This document shows, piece after piece, positions 26,463-35,815 of a stretch of 64,000 nt of DNA. The translations under genes were made by a program, and so were the position numbers. Numbering within the stretch: the first letter of the stretch is position 1; each line of letters begins with the position of its first letter. The stretch covers positions 2,031,501-2,095,500 of the forward strand of contig NZ_CP041409.1 of the NCBI RefSeq assembly GCF_007065885.1. Reading direction: 5' to 3'. Source of the stretch: Altererythrobacter sp. TH136. GTDB lineage: Bacteria; Pseudomonadota; Alphaproteobacteria; Sphingomonadales; Sphingomonadaceae. The notes under the pieces were generated by a model that had not been told where the DNA came from, ran no database searches, and saw only the letters and a list, made by a program, of their open reading frames with translations.

Positions 26463-27236
26463 ATGGCCGAGGAAACGCAGGGCGAAGTTCTGACCGAGGT
26501 GCGCGATGGCGTCCTGATCGTCACCATCAACCGCCCCGAAGCCAAGAACGCGATGAACAAGGCCGCGGCCGAAGCGATCGCAGAAGCAATGGACCGGCTC
26601 GATGCCGACGATAGCTTGCGGGTCGCGATCCTGACCGGCGCGGGCGGCACGTTCTGTTCGGGGATGGACCTCAAAGGCTTCCTGCGCGGCGAACGGCCGT
26701 TCGTCGAAGGGCGCGGGTTCGGCGGGATCACCGAGAAAGGTCCGGTCAAGCCGCTGATCGCGGCGGTTGAAGGCTATGCGCTGGCCGGCGGCATGGAACT
26801 GATGATCAGCTGCGACCTGATCGTCGCCAACTCAAAGTCCAAGTTCGGCATTCCCGAAGCCAAGCGCGGGCTTGCCGCCGCGGCGGGCGGGCTGGTCAAG
26901 CTGCCGACGATGATCCCGCCCAAGATCGCGATGGAGCTGGCGCTGACCGGTGATTTCATCGACGCGCAGCGCGCCTATGATCTTGGCCTCATCAACCGGG
27001 TGACTGACGGTCCCGCGCTCGATGCGGCGCTGGAGCTCGCCAAGACCGTGACCGCCAACGGCCCGGTCGCCGTCCGCGTATCGAAGCAGGTGATCAACGA
27101 ATCGCCCGGCTGGTCGATGGAGGAGCGCTGGGACAAGCAGGGCGAGCTGATGCCGCAGGTGTTCATGAGCGAGGACGCGCGCGAAGGCAGCCTGGCGTTC
27201 GCGGAAAAGCGCAGCCCCAACTGGAAAGGCAAGTAA
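26463..27236 (+). CDS. Enoyl-CoA hydratase/isomerase (crotonase family)
   Basis: 257 aa. Crotonase landmarks are VTINRPEAKNAMN, the first oxyanion segment GTFCSGMDLKGFLRG and the second AAVEGYALAGGMELMISCDL. IPEAKRGLAAAAGGLVKLP follows. The canonical catalytic Glu pair is only partly conserved (Glu in GIPEAKRG), so hydratase versus other crotonase activity is open. GGGAG is 8 nt before the ATG at 26463. The racemase gene overlaps its stop by 1 bp (TAATG). Confidence 0.9.
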   Translation: MAEETQGEVLTEVRDGVLIVTINRPEAKNAMNKAAAEAIAEAMDRLDADDSLRVAILTGAGGTFCSGMDLKGFLRGERPFVEGRGFGGITEKGPVKPLIAAVEGYALAGGMELMISCDLIVANSKSKFGIPEAKRGLAAAAGGLVKLPTMIPPKIAMELALTGDFIDAQRAYDLGLINRVTDGPALDAALELAKTVTANGPVAVRVSKQVINESPGWSMEERWDKQGELMPQVFMSEDAREGSLAFAEKRSPNWKGK

Positions 27237-28396
27237 TGCCCCAGGCCGGCAAGGGACCGCTGGACGGCATCCGCATCGTCGAGTTCGCCGGCATCGGGCC
27301 GGGGCCGTTCTGCGGCATGATGCTGGCCGATCACGGTGCCGAGGTGATCCGCATCGATCGCGCCAGCGGCTCACGCGGCGGATCGCAGCCGGTCACGTCG
27401 GCTGACGTGCTGGCGCGCGGCCGCAAGTCGATCGCGATCGACCTCAAGAGCGCGCAAGGCGTGGCGCTGGCGCGGAAGATCGCGGCGAGCGCCGACGGAA
27501 TCATCGAAGGCTTCCGGCCCGGCGTGATGGAGCGGCTGGGGCTGGGTCCTGAGGAGCTGCTCGCCGACAATCCCAAGCTCGTTTACGGCCGGATGACCGG
27601 CTGGGGGCAGACGGGGCCGTATGCCCCCTATGCCGGGCACGACATCAACTACATCGCGCTCGCCGGGGCGCTGGCGCACTTCGGGCGCGCGGGGGGCAAG
27701 CCGACCCCGCCGATCAACCTGGTGGGCGATTTCGGCGGCGGCGGGATGATGCTGGCGTTCGGCATGGTTTCCGCGCTGTTGCACGTCGCAAACGGCGGTG
27801 AAGGCCAGGTGATCGACGCCGCGATGACTGACGGCACCGCGGTGCTGATGAGCATGCTGCACGGCATGAAGAACATGGGCGTCTGGTCGGAGGACCTGGG
27901 CGTCAACATGCTCGACACCGGCGCGCATTTCTATGACACCTATGAAACCGCGGACGGCAAGTTCGTCTCGATCGGCAGTATCGAGCCGCAGTTCTATGCC
28001 GAGCTTCGCGCCCGCGCCGGTCTGGCGGAGGACGCCGACTTCGACGCCCAGCACGACCGCGCGCAGTGGGGCGCGCTCAAGGACAAGCTGGCCGCGCTGT
28101 TCAAGACCAGGACCCGCGCCGAGTGGGACACGCTGATGGAACATTCCGACGTCTGCTATGCGCCGGTGCTCACCATGAGCGAAGCCGCCGCACACCCGCA
28201 CAACCAGGCGCGCCAGACGTTCGTCGAGGTGGGCGGCCATGTGCAGCCCGCTCCGGCGCCGCGCTATTCCGGGTCCGCAACTGCCACGCCGCAGCCCGCG
28301 CCGATGCCGGGGGACCAGACGGACGGCATCCTAAGCGCGCTGGGCATCGGCGCGGACGAGATCGGCACCTTGCGCGTGGCGGGGACCGTCGCCTGA
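27236..28396 (+). CDS. Alpha-methylacyl-CoA racemase (CaiB/BaiF fold)
   Basis: 386 aa. The family-III CoA-transferase fold is plain, and the residues of mycobacterial MCR are present with identical spacing: His135 in AGHDINYIALAGAL, Asp165 in NLVGDFGGGGMM and Glu250 in GSIEPQFYAEL (MCR His126, Asp156, Glu241). This favours racemisation of 2-methyl-branched acyl-CoA over CoA transfer. It is coupled to the enoyl-CoA hydratase, consistent with breakdown of branched or sterol-type side chains. Confidence 0.9.
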   Translation: MPQAGKGPLDGIRIVEFAGIGPGPFCGMMLADHGAEVIRIDRASGSRGGSQPVTSADVLARGRKSIAIDLKSAQGVALARKIAASADGIIEGFRPGVMERLGLGPEELLADNPKLVYGRMTGWGQTGPYAPYAGHDINYIALAGALAHFGRAGGKPTPPINLVGDFGGGGMMLAFGMVSALLHVANGGEGQVIDAAMTDGTAVLMSMLHGMKNMGVWSEDLGVNMLDTGAHFYDTYETADGKFVSIGSIEPQFYAELRARAGLAEDADFDAQHDRAQWGALKDKLAALFKTRTRAEWDTLMEHSDVCYAPVLTMSEAAAHPHNQARQTFVEVGGHVQPAPAPRYSGSATATPQPAPMPGDQTDGILSALGIGADEIGTLRVAGTVA

Positions 28397-28495
28397 GAAT
28401 GGAGGTCGCGGGCTGACCGCGGCACGTTATCGCCTCCGGTTCGTTTGTGTGCATCCCCGGCGCTGGCGGGGGGCGACATTTCCCCCGGAGACGCC

Positions 28496-29812
28496 GTGAT
28501 CCCGCTCTTGTCCGAAGCTGCGACCATCGCCGCTCAGGCGCCGCGCCTGGCGGAATATTACCTGCCGATGATGTTCGGGGTCGGCGCGATGATCCTGTTC
28601 GTCGCCTGGGTGCCGCTGTTCCTCAAGCGGCTGCCGTTGTCGCTGCCGATCATGTGTGTCGGCATCGGCTTCGCGATCTTTTCCCTTCCCCCGTTTTCCA
28701 GCTGGGCGCCGCACCCGGACAACACGCCGGTGCTGGTCGAGCGGGCGACCGAACTGATCGTGATCGTATCGCTGATGGGCGGCGGGCTGAAGATACAGCG
28801 CGTGATCAGCTGGAAACGGTGGAACGTGACCTGGCGCCTGCTGGGCATCGCCATGCCGCTGACGATCGCGATGGTGATGCTGCTGGGCCATCATCTGCTG
28901 GGGCTGGGCCTGGCGACGGCGCTGCTGATGGCAGGCTCGCTCGCCCCGACCGATCCGGTGCTTGCGGGCGACGTGCAGATCGAACACGACGAGGACGAGG
29001 GGCAAGCCGAATCCAAGTTCGCGCTGACCAGCGAGGCGGGACTGAACGATGCCCTGGCGTTCCCGTTCATCCACCTGGCCATCGCCGTCGCCGCGGCCGG
29101 CAGCCTCACGCTTGACGTGATGAGCCACTGGGTGCTGGTGGACGTGGTGCAGAAGCTGGTCGTCGGCCTGATCGTCGGGACCGGGCTGGGCTGGCTGATC
29201 GGGTACATCATCTATCGCCTGCCGGCGGATACCCGCCTCTCGCGCACCGGAGACGGGTTCATCGCGCTCGGCGCGACGCTGTTCATCTATGCCGCCACCG
29301 AGTTCGCGCATGGCTACGGCTTTCTCGCGGTGTTCGTCGCCGGGCTGGCGATCCGCCGCGCCGCCAGCGACCAGGACTTCAACCGCAAGCTGCACGATTT
29401 CGCCGACGAATCCGAACGGCTGATGATGATGCTGCTGCTGCTGCTGTTCGGCGGCATGATCGCGGCCGGGCTACTCGCCGATATCGGGTGGGAGGAGGCG
29501 CTGTTCGCCGCGATCATGCTGCTGGTGATCCGCCCCCTCGCCGGCGCGATCAGCCTGATCGGGGTGAAGCGTCCGAAGCTGGAACTGGCGATCATCGCCT
29601 TCTTCGGCATCCGCGGGCTGGGGTCGGTCTACTACCTCAGCTATGGCCTCAACCACGGTTCGTTCGATTACGAATACAGCTTGTGGGGCACGCTTGGCCT
29701 GATCATCGCCGTATCCATCCTGATGCACGGAGTGCTGGTGACGCCCTCCCTGCGCAAGCTGGGGAACTACTACAAGAACCGCGGGATCGAGACTTCGCTG
29801 CCGACCGACTGA
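28496..29812 (+). CDS. Cation:proton antiporter, CPA1 (NhaP/NhaK type)
   Basis: About 438 aa and 11-13 membrane helices. Ion-site motifs are SLAPTDPVLAGDVQ and SEAGLNDALAFPFIHL (the conserved ND pair), then FFGIRGLGSVYYLSY near the end. Exchange of Na+ or K+ for H+ at the inner membrane is expected. The start is uncertain: the GTG at 28496 has GGAG (28487-28490) 5 nt before it and is preferred, while the frame is open to a TTG at 28445. The stop directly abuts the convergent hydrolase stop at 29813. Confidence 0.88.
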   Translation: MIPLLSEAATIAAQAPRLAEYYLPMMFGVGAMILFVAWVPLFLKRLPLSLPIMCVGIGFAIFSLPPFSSWAPHPDNTPVLVERATELIVIVSLMGGGLKIQRVISWKRWNVTWRLLGIAMPLTIAMVMLLGHHLLGLGLATALLMAGSLAPTDPVLAGDVQIEHDEDEGQAESKFALTSEAGLNDALAFPFIHLAIAVAAAGSLTLDVMSHWVLVDVVQKLVVGLIVGTGLGWLIGYIIYRLPADTRLSRTGDGFIALGATLFIYAATEFAHGYGFLAVFVAGLAIRRAASDQDFNRKLHDFADESERLMMMLLLLLFGGMIAAGLLADIGWEEALFAAIMLLVIRPLAGAISLIGVKRPKLELAIIAFFGIRGLGSVYYLSYGLNHGSFDYEYSLWGTLGLIIAVSILMHGVLVTPSLRKLGNYYKNRGIETSLPTD

Positions 29813-30703
29813 TCAGGCGATGAACTCCCGCACCTCGGCGATGAAGTCATCGAACCGGTCGTGGTGCACCCAGTGGCCCGCGCGTTCGTATTCGCTGACC
29901 CGCACGTTCGGCCCGAAGTGCTGCAGCCGCCCGTCGGCTTCCGGGTTCGAAGCCCAGGAATCCGCGCCGTAGATCATCAGCGTCGGGCAGGTGATCGCGC
30001 CCCACAGCGCCTGCTGGCCCTTGGTCGGAACGTCATCCGGCGGCCACGCGTGGAGGTGCGGATCGAACTTCCAGCTAAACGTACCGTCCTCGTTGCGCAT
30101 CACCGCGTGCAGCGTGAGGTGGTGGGCCTGGCTGTCCGACAGGTAGCTGTTCGCCTCCCGCATCCGTTGCAGGCAGTCTTCGAACGTGGCGTACTTGCGC
30201 ACCGACCGCGCGCTCGCCTCGCGCTTCTTGTCGATCCACTTGGTCCACTGTTCGCCATACGGGCGGGCGCGGCGCTGCTCGACCATCTTGGGGCTGGGGC
30301 CCAGACCCTCGATGGTCACCAGCCGCCGGACGTTGTCGGGGTAGAGCCCGGTGTAGCGGGTGGAGATGTTGCCGCCCAGCGAATGCGCGACGATCGTCAC
30401 GGGCGCCAGGCCCAGCTGGTGGATCAGCTGCGCCAGGTCATAGACATAGCCCATCGTCGAATAGAGGCCGTTGTTGTTCCATTCGCTGTCGCCGTGGCCG
30501 CGCAGATCGGGGCAGATGACGTGCCAGTCGCTCCGCAGCGCCTCAGCGGTCCAGTCCCAGTTGCGGCAGTGATCCCGCCCGCCATGCAGCAGGATCAGCG
30601 GCGGTGCGTCCGGGTTGCCCCAGTCCGCGTAATGCAGCTTGGTTCGCTGCGAGATATAACTCTGGCTGGTCGGCCCGCTGGCCACTGGCCCCGATACGGT
30701 CAT
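29813..30703 (-). CDS. Alpha/beta hydrolase
   Basis: 296 aa. It has oxyanion LILLHGGRDHCRNWDW, cap entry PDLRGHGDSEW, the nucleophile in VAHSLGGNIS, an acid in MIYGADSWAS and His in AGHWVHHDRF. The form is that of meta-cleavage-product hydrolases, epoxide hydrolases and related esterases; Ser as nucleophile excludes the last two's Asp-type enzymes. Substrate unknown. It diverges from an acyl-CoA dehydrogenase with operator-like site 2 in between, so it may serve in acyl-CoA or ester breakdown. Confidence 0.88.
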   Translation of the reverse strand: MTVSGPVASGPTSQSYISQRTKLHYADWGNPDAPPLILLHGGRDHCRNWDWTAEALRSDWHVICPDLRGHGDSEWNNNGLYSTMGYVYDLAQLIHQLGLAPVTIVAHSLGGNISTRYTGLYPDNVRRLVTIEGLGPSPKMVEQRRARPYGEQWTKWIDKKREASARSVRKYATFEDCLQRMREANSYLSDSQAHHLTLHAVMRNEDGTFSWKFDPHLHAWPPDDVPTKGQQALWGAITCPTLMIYGADSWASNPEADGRLQHFGPNVRVSEYERAGHWVHHDRFDDFIAEVREFIA

Positions 30704-30712
30704 GCGTTGCCC

Positions 30713-30728
30713 TTAACGTAAGCGTCAA
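30713..30728. promoter_or_regulatory. LiuR/FadR-like operator candidate, copy 2
   Basis: TTAACGTAAGCGTCAA (minus strand TTGACGCTTACGTTAA) lies 9 bp upstream of the hydrolase start and 69 bp upstream of the acyl-CoA dehydrogenase start. It shares TTGACGC-N3-CGT with the sites at 26394 and 59301. Confidence 0.5.
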
Positions 30729-30797
30729 AATGCGTTGCGGATTGCTACCCGCCTGATACGGTTTCGTCCAACCACAGAAAACCCGAGAGGACCAGCC

Positions 30798-31961
30798 ATG
30801 CCCGTCATCGACGTTCCCGATCCCCAGTTCATGCAGGATGAGGAGATCGCGGTGTTCCGCGACGCCGTGGGCAAGTTCTTCGACCAGCACGCGCCCGAAC
30901 AGCGGGTCGAGAAATGGCGCGAGGACGGGATGGTCGAGCGGGCGTTCTGGGAAGAGGCGGGCCAAGCCGGTTTGCTGGGCATGACCGTGCCGGAGGAATA
31001 CGGCGGCCACGGCGGGGATTTCCGCCACGATCTGGTGCTGCTGGAACAGCAGGCGGAAAAGGGCGTCGACGGGTTCGCCTCGTCGCTCCACAACGTGATC
31101 ATCCTGCCCTACGTGGTGCGTCACGGCACGGAAGAGCAGAAGAAGAAGTGGCTGCCCAAGCTGGTCACCGGCGAACTGATCAGCGCGATCGCCATGACCG
31201 AACCCGGCGCGGGGTCGGACCTGCAGAGCATCACCACCACCGCGACGAAGGAGGGCAACGGCTACCGCCTCAACGGCGCGAAGACGTTCATTTCCAGCGG
31301 CCAGCTTGCCAACTTCATCATCGTGGTCGCCAAGACCGATCCGACCCAGGGCGCCAAGGGCATCAGCCTGATGTGCCTGGAAACCGACGGCGCCGACGGC
31401 TTCCGCCGCGGCAAGAAGCTGGACAAGATCGGCCAGGACGCGGCGGACACCAGCGAGCTGTTCTTCGATGACGTGTTCATTCCGGCCGAGAACGTGCTCG
31501 GCGGAGTGGAAGGGCGCGGGTTCTATCAGCTGATGGGCGAACTGCCGCAGGAACGCCTGTCGATCGCCATCGGCTCGATGATCACCATCGAAAAGGCGCT
31601 CGACGCCACGGTCGAATACGTCAAGCAGCGCAAGGCATTCGGCCAGACGATCTGGGACTTCCAGAACACCCAGTTCGTGCTCGCCGACCTCAAGGCGCGG
31701 GCGACCGCCGCCAAGGTGTTCATCAACGACTGCACCGACAAGGTGCTGAAGGGCGAGCTTGACGTCACGACCGCATCGATCGCCAAGTACTGGCTGACCG
31801 AGTTGCAGGGCGAGGTGGTCGACAAGTGCCTGCAGTTCTACGGCGGCTGGGGGTACATCAACGAATACCCGATCGCGCGCATGTTCCGCGACAGCCGGAT
31901 CAGCCGCATCTACGGCGGATCGAACGAGATCATGAAGATGCTGATCGCGCGCAGCATGTGA
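30798..31961 (+). CDS. Acyl-CoA dehydrogenase
   Basis: 387 aa, FAD enzyme. Signatures are IAMTEPGAGSDLQSI and GAKTFISSGQLANFIIVVAKT (FAD/substrate loop), QRKAFGQTIWDFQNTQF, QFYGGWGYINEYPIARMFRDSR, and catalytic Glu377 in YGGSNEIMKMLIARS. It oxidises acyl-CoA to enoyl-CoA and passes electrons to ETF. The start ATG at 30798 follows GAGAGGACC. An SDR of dienoyl-CoA-reductase type follows after 23 bp, so the pair may handle unsaturated acyl chains. Confidence 0.95.
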   Translation: MPVIDVPDPQFMQDEEIAVFRDAVGKFFDQHAPEQRVEKWREDGMVERAFWEEAGQAGLLGMTVPEEYGGHGGDFRHDLVLLEQQAEKGVDGFASSLHNVIILPYVVRHGTEEQKKKWLPKLVTGELISAIAMTEPGAGSDLQSITTTATKEGNGYRLNGAKTFISSGQLANFIIVVAKTDPTQGAKGISLMCLETDGADGFRRGKKLDKIGQDAADTSELFFDDVFIPAENVLGGVEGRGFYQLMGELPQERLSIAIGSMITIEKALDATVEYVKQRKAFGQTIWDFQNTQFVLADLKARATAAKVFINDCTDKVLKGELDVTTASIAKYWLTELQGEVVDKCLQFYGGWGYINEYPIARMFRDSRISRIYGGSNEIMKMLIARSM

Positions 31962-31984
31962 TGCCGCGCCAGGGGAGATGACCG

Positions 31985-32776
31985 ATGACGACTTTTCGCG
32001 ACGGGTTGCTGGCCGGCAAGGTGGCGTTCGTCGCCGGGGGGACCAGCGGGATCAACCTTGGCATCGCCAAGCGGCTGGCGGAGCTGGGCGCGAAGGTCGC
32101 GGTGTGCGGGCGCGACGCGGAAAAGGCAGCGCGCGCCGCGGGCGAGATCGGCGGGGACGCGCTTGGCCTGTCAGCCGACGTGCGCGATTACGGCGCGATC
32201 CGCGCGGCGCTGGAACAGACCGCGGGCGATTTCGGCCTCCTCGACATCGTGATCGCGGGCGCGGCGGGCAATTTCCTCGCGCCCGCGCTCGGCATGTCGG
32301 CCAATGCGTTCAAGACGGTGGTCGATATCGACCTGCTCGGCACCTTCAACACGCTGCGTGCGTGCCACGATCTCCTCAATAAACCCGGTGCCTCGCTGAT
32401 CGCGATCACCGCGGGCCAGGCCGATCAGGCAATGGCGCTGCAGATCCATGCCTGCGCGGCCAAGGCGGGGGTCAACCAGGTGGTTCGCACGCTGGCGATC
32501 GAGTGGGGGCCGGACGTCCGGGTCAACGGCATTTCGCCCGGGCCGATCGCCGGGACCGAGGGGATGGAGCGCCTCTCGCCCAATCCCGGCATGAAGGAAG
32601 CGAGCGAGAGCCGCATCCCGATGAAGCGCTGGGGCGAGATCGGCGAGATCGCCGATGCGGCGGCGTTCCTGTGCTCGCCCGCCGCCAGCTATATCACCGG
32701 CGCGATCCTCGACGTCGACGGCGGCAGCTCGGTTGGCGATGCGGGCCGCATGGACCTGGCGCGCGGCCTCGGCTGA
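31985..32776 (+). CDS. SDR oxidoreductase, 2,4-dienoyl-CoA reductase-like
   Basis: 263 aa. Cofactor loop VAGGTSGINLG and the AGAAGNF strand (in place of NNAG) belong to the dienoyl-CoA reductase branch. The classical YxxxK is missing its Tyr: the segment reads IHACAAKAGVN, as in mammalian/peroxisomal DECR proteins where HAG.AKA replaces it. SPGPIAGTEGMERLSP is the matching DECR block. Expected role is NADPH reduction of 2,4-dienoyl-CoA during breakdown of unsaturated fatty acids. It follows the acyl-CoA dehydrogenase. Confidence 0.85.
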   Translation: MTTFRDGLLAGKVAFVAGGTSGINLGIAKRLAELGAKVAVCGRDAEKAARAAGEIGGDALGLSADVRDYGAIRAALEQTAGDFGLLDIVIAGAAGNFLAPALGMSANAFKTVVDIDLLGTFNTLRACHDLLNKPGASLIAITAGQADQAMALQIHACAAKAGVNQVVRTLAIEWGPDVRVNGISPGPIAGTEGMERLSPNPGMKEASESRIPMKRWGEIGEIADAAAFLCSPAASYITGAILDVDGGSSVGDAGRMDLARGLG

Positions 32777-32777
32777 G

Positions 32778-35348
32778 CTAGAAATCCGGCAACGACTGTT
32801 CGGCAAAGCCCCAGCCGGCGAGCGCCTTGTTCTTTGCCCGCTCGAGCAGCTTATCGGCGTCGAGGATGTTGAATTCGTGCGCGGAAGGAAACCCTTCCAG
32901 CTCGTCCCACGACACCGGCACCGCCACCGGAGCGCCGGGGCGGGCGCGCGCGGAGTAGGGCAGCACCGCGGTACTGCCGCGCTGGTTGCGCAAATAATCG
33001 ATGAAGATCTTCCCCACGCGCTTGGCCTTGCTCATGTTCGCGACGAAGCGGTCGGGTTCGGCCATGCTCATCGCCTCGGCAAAGCGCTTGGAGAAATCCT
33101 TGTGCTGGTCCCACGAATGACCCGGGGTCAGGGGCACCACCACGTGCACCCCCTTGCCGCCTGACAGCATCGCGTAACTGACCAGGCCCAGGTCCTCCAG
33201 CCGCGCATGGAAGTCGATCGCGGCGCGTTTGACGTCTTCGAAATCCAGCCCCTCGTCGGGATCGAGGTCGATCACCATCCGGTCGGGCAGCTCGACGTCC
33301 GCGGTGCGGGCGCCCCAGCCGTGGAATTCGATCGTGCCCATCTGCACGCAGGTCAGCAGCCCTTCGACATCCTCGACATAAAGGTAGTACTCGTGGTGCC
33401 CGTCCTTCTCGCGGATCGGCACGTGGTGGACCGAGGCACCGAACGATCCGCTGTCATGCTTCTGGAAGAAGCATTTCTTGCCGCGGCCCTGGGGGCAGCG
33501 CACCAGGCTGATCGGGCGCTGCGCGGCCCACGGCAGCATCAGCGGGGCGATCGCTTGGTAATAGTCGGCGAGCTGCCCCTTGGTCTGGCCGCTTTCGGGG
33601 AAGATCACCCGCTCGCGGTTGGAGATCTTGACCAGTTCCTTGGCCGGAGGAGCTTCGGGCGCCGCCTGCGGCACTTCGGGCACGACCTCGGCCGCATCCT
33701 TGTCGCCGCGCAGGCCCAGGAAGCTGCCGTGGCGGATATGGCCGCCGCCGCTTTCGCTGGTGGGACCGGTGAATTCGGCAAAGGCGATCTCGGCCACCAG
33801 TTCCGGTTTCACCCAGGTCACGCCCCGGCGCGATACGCGGTCGACCTCGGCCGGCGGATCATCGGTTTGCAGCTTGGCGAACCGCGCCGCCAGATCATGC
33901 AGGGTATCGGTGTTGAAGCCGGTGCCGACATTGCCCTTGTAGACCAGCGCGCCATCCTCGTGCTGCGCCAGCAGGATGGAGGAGAACGGCCGCCCCTTGG
34001 CGGTCGATTTCTTCCATCCGATGATGACGAATTCCTGCCGCCGGGTGCACTTGACCTTGACCCAGCTTTTGCTGCGCGCGTGGCGATATGGCGCGTCGAT
34101 CGCCTTGGAGATGATCCCTTCCTGGTCCGCGTCGCACATCGCCCGGAACAGCTTCTCGCCCGCGCCGAGCACGTGATCGGCGACGTGGATCGGCGGCTGC
34201 GCAGCGGCGAGCAGCGCCTCCAGCCGCTCCTTGCGTTCGATGTTGGGGAGCTTCGTCAGGTCCTCGCCATTCGCCTCCAGCAGGTCGAAGGCGTGGAACG
34301 ACAGCTTGTCGCTCGGCTTCTGGCTGCCGTGGCCGCGCTTCAGCACCGCCTGGAGCGAGGAGAAGTCGGGATTGCCCTTGGCGTCGCAGGCGATGATCTC
34401 GCCGTCGACCAGGCACGGCGGCAGGTCGAGCGCGGCGACCGCTTCGACAAGGGGGCCAAACTTGTCGCTCCAGTCCTTGCCGCCGCGGGTCCACACCTGG
34501 ACCTTGTCGCCGGCGGCCGCGATCAGCGCGCGATAGCCGTCGAACTTGATCTCGTGCATCCACTTGTTGCCCGCCGGCACGCTGTCGACCAGCGTCGCGA
34601 GCTGCGGTTCGCGGAAGGCCGGCGGCTTGCCGGACTTCTGTTTCGCGCGCGGCTTCGGCTTGGCCTTGCCGGCGTTGTGCTTCGCAGCCTTGGCCATTTC
34701 CCTGGCAAAGGTATCGCCGCGCTTGCCCTTCAGCGAATGCGCCCCGTCCGCGTCGGCGGCGATCTCCGCCATCGAGCGACCCGTCAGCACGCTGGTGAGG
34801 GCGTGGTCGACCAACGGATCGCCCTCGGCTGCGTATTCATCGTTGATCTTGCGCAGCAGCCAGTTGTCGCGCTTTTCCTTCGGCCGGCGCTTGAGGCGGA
34901 TCAGCAGCCATTCGCCTTTCATCCGCTCCCCGTCGCAGCGGAAATGGAGGTGGCCCTTCTCAAGATCTTTCCAGCTCTTGCCCTCGACCGGCTCCCAGGT
35001 GCCGCGATCCCACAGCATCACCGTGCCGCCGCCGTATTCGCCCTTGGGGATGGTCCCTTCGAAATCGCCATAGGACATCGGGTGGTCCTCGGTCTGGACC
35101 GCGAGCCGCTTGATGTCGGGATCGGGGCTGGGGCCCTTGGTCACCGCCCAGCTTTTGAGGACGCCGTCCGCTTCCAGCCGCAAGTCCCAGTGCAGGCGCG
35201 TCGCATCGTGTTTCTGCACCACCAGCCGCCCGCCTTCCTGCTTGGCGCTGGCAGCCCGCTTGCCGGCGGGTTCGGCGGTCTTCTTGAAATCGCGCTTGGC
35301 GTTGTATTCCTTGAGCGGATCGGCGGCTTTCGTGCGGGCGCTGGTCAT
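32778..35348 (-). CDS. ligD: DNA ligase D (end-joining ligase/polymerase/phosphoesterase)
   Basis: 856 aa with all three LigD domains. The N-terminal phosphoesterase (about 40-190) shows KHDATRLHWDLRLEADG and DHPMSYGDFEGTIPKGEYGGG. The ATP-dependent ligase (about 245-540) has KxDG motif EIKFDGYRAL with Lys268. The C-terminal primase-polymerase (about 560-850) has metal Asp pair in MVIDLDPDEGLDF and SGGKGVHVVVPL. A basic Lys-rich linker joins the first two. It performs non-homologous end joining with Ku, encoded two genes upstream. The ATG at 35348 overlaps the mgtC stop by 4 bp. Confidence 0.96.
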   Translation of the reverse strand: MTSARTKAADPLKEYNAKRDFKKTAEPAGKRAASAKQEGGRLVVQKHDATRLHWDLRLEADGVLKSWAVTKGPSPDPDIKRLAVQTEDHPMSYGDFEGTIPKGEYGGGTVMLWDRGTWEPVEGKSWKDLEKGHLHFRCDGERMKGEWLLIRLKRRPKEKRDNWLLRKINDEYAAEGDPLVDHALTSVLTGRSMAEIAADADGAHSLKGKRGDTFAREMAKAAKHNAGKAKPKPRAKQKSGKPPAFREPQLATLVDSVPAGNKWMHEIKFDGYRALIAAAGDKVQVWTRGGKDWSDKFGPLVEAVAALDLPPCLVDGEIIACDAKGNPDFSSLQAVLKRGHGSQKPSDKLSFHAFDLLEANGEDLTKLPNIERKERLEALLAAAQPPIHVADHVLGAGEKLFRAMCDADQEGIISKAIDAPYRHARSKSWVKVKCTRRQEFVIIGWKKSTAKGRPFSSILLAQHEDGALVYKGNVGTGFNTDTLHDLAARFAKLQTDDPPAEVDRVSRRGVTWVKPELVAEIAFAEFTGPTSESGGGHIRHGSFLGLRGDKDAAEVVPEVPQAAPEAPPAKELVKISNRERVIFPESGQTKGQLADYYQAIAPLMLPWAAQRPISLVRCPQGRGKKCFFQKHDSGSFGASVHHVPIREKDGHHEYYLYVEDVEGLLTCVQMGTIEFHGWGARTADVELPDRMVIDLDPDEGLDFEDVKRAAIDFHARLEDLGLVSYAMLSGGKGVHVVVPLTPGHSWDQHKDFSKRFAEAMSMAEPDRFVANMSKAKRVGKIFIDYLRNQRGSTAVLPYSARARPGAPVAVPVSWDELEGFPSAHEFNILDADKLLERAKNKALAGWGFAEQSLPDF

Positions 35349-35815
35349 TCCACGACCTCCTGATCGGGCCAAAAGCGTTTGGCGAGTTCCCCCAGCACGG
35401 TCAGCATGACGATCGAGACGAGCGACCCGATCAGCACCAGCGGCCACTGCCCGGCGCCGCAGGCGATTCCGATCACCGCGGTCAGCCCCAGATGCGCCGC
35501 CGTGGTCAGGTTCTGCACCCGGCCCTTGCTGAACACGATCAGCCCCGCGCCGATGATGCCGATGAACGATCCGGTCGCCTCGAAGATGCGCAGCACATCG
35601 GCCCGCTCGCCGCCGATCTGGTTGTATAGCGAGATCATCGACACGGTCATGGTCGCCGCCGACACGCAGATCAGACCGTGCGTGCGCAGGCCCGCCGCGC
35701 GGCGGTGAACTTCGCGGTCGATCCCCAGCAGCAGCCCGATGATGGCGGCGATCCCGATGCGCATCAGCACATCGGTGTCGAGCCAGTGCACCAGGATCGG
35801 ATCGTTGAGCTCCAT
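35345..35815 (-). CDS. MgtC/SapB family membrane protein inside the ku-ligD operon
   Basis: 156 aa, four or five membrane helices. The family entry is IGIAAIIGLLLGIDREVHRRAAGLRTHGLICVSAATMTV, with the conserved Asp/Arg and GLRTH, followed by TGSFIGIIGAGLIVFSKGRVQNLTTAAHLGLTAVIGIACG. MgtC proteins influence F-type ATPase and magnesium or acid stress; no link with DNA repair is known. It overlaps ku (1 bp) and ligD (4 bp), so all three are translationally coupled. Confidence 0.9.
   Translation of the reverse strand: MELNDPILVHWLDTDVLMRIGIAAIIGLLLGIDREVHRRAAGLRTHGLICVSAATMTVSMISLYNQIGGERADVLRIFEATGSFIGIIGAGLIVFSKGRVQNLTTAAHLGLTAVIGIACGAGQWPLVLIGSLVSIVMLTVLGELAKRFWPDQEVVE

Noticed and set aside
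33207-35363. 718-codon plus-strand open frame
   Set aside because: It is the antisense shadow of ligD in high-GC DNA; the opposite strand encodes a complete three-domain LigD with all motifs.
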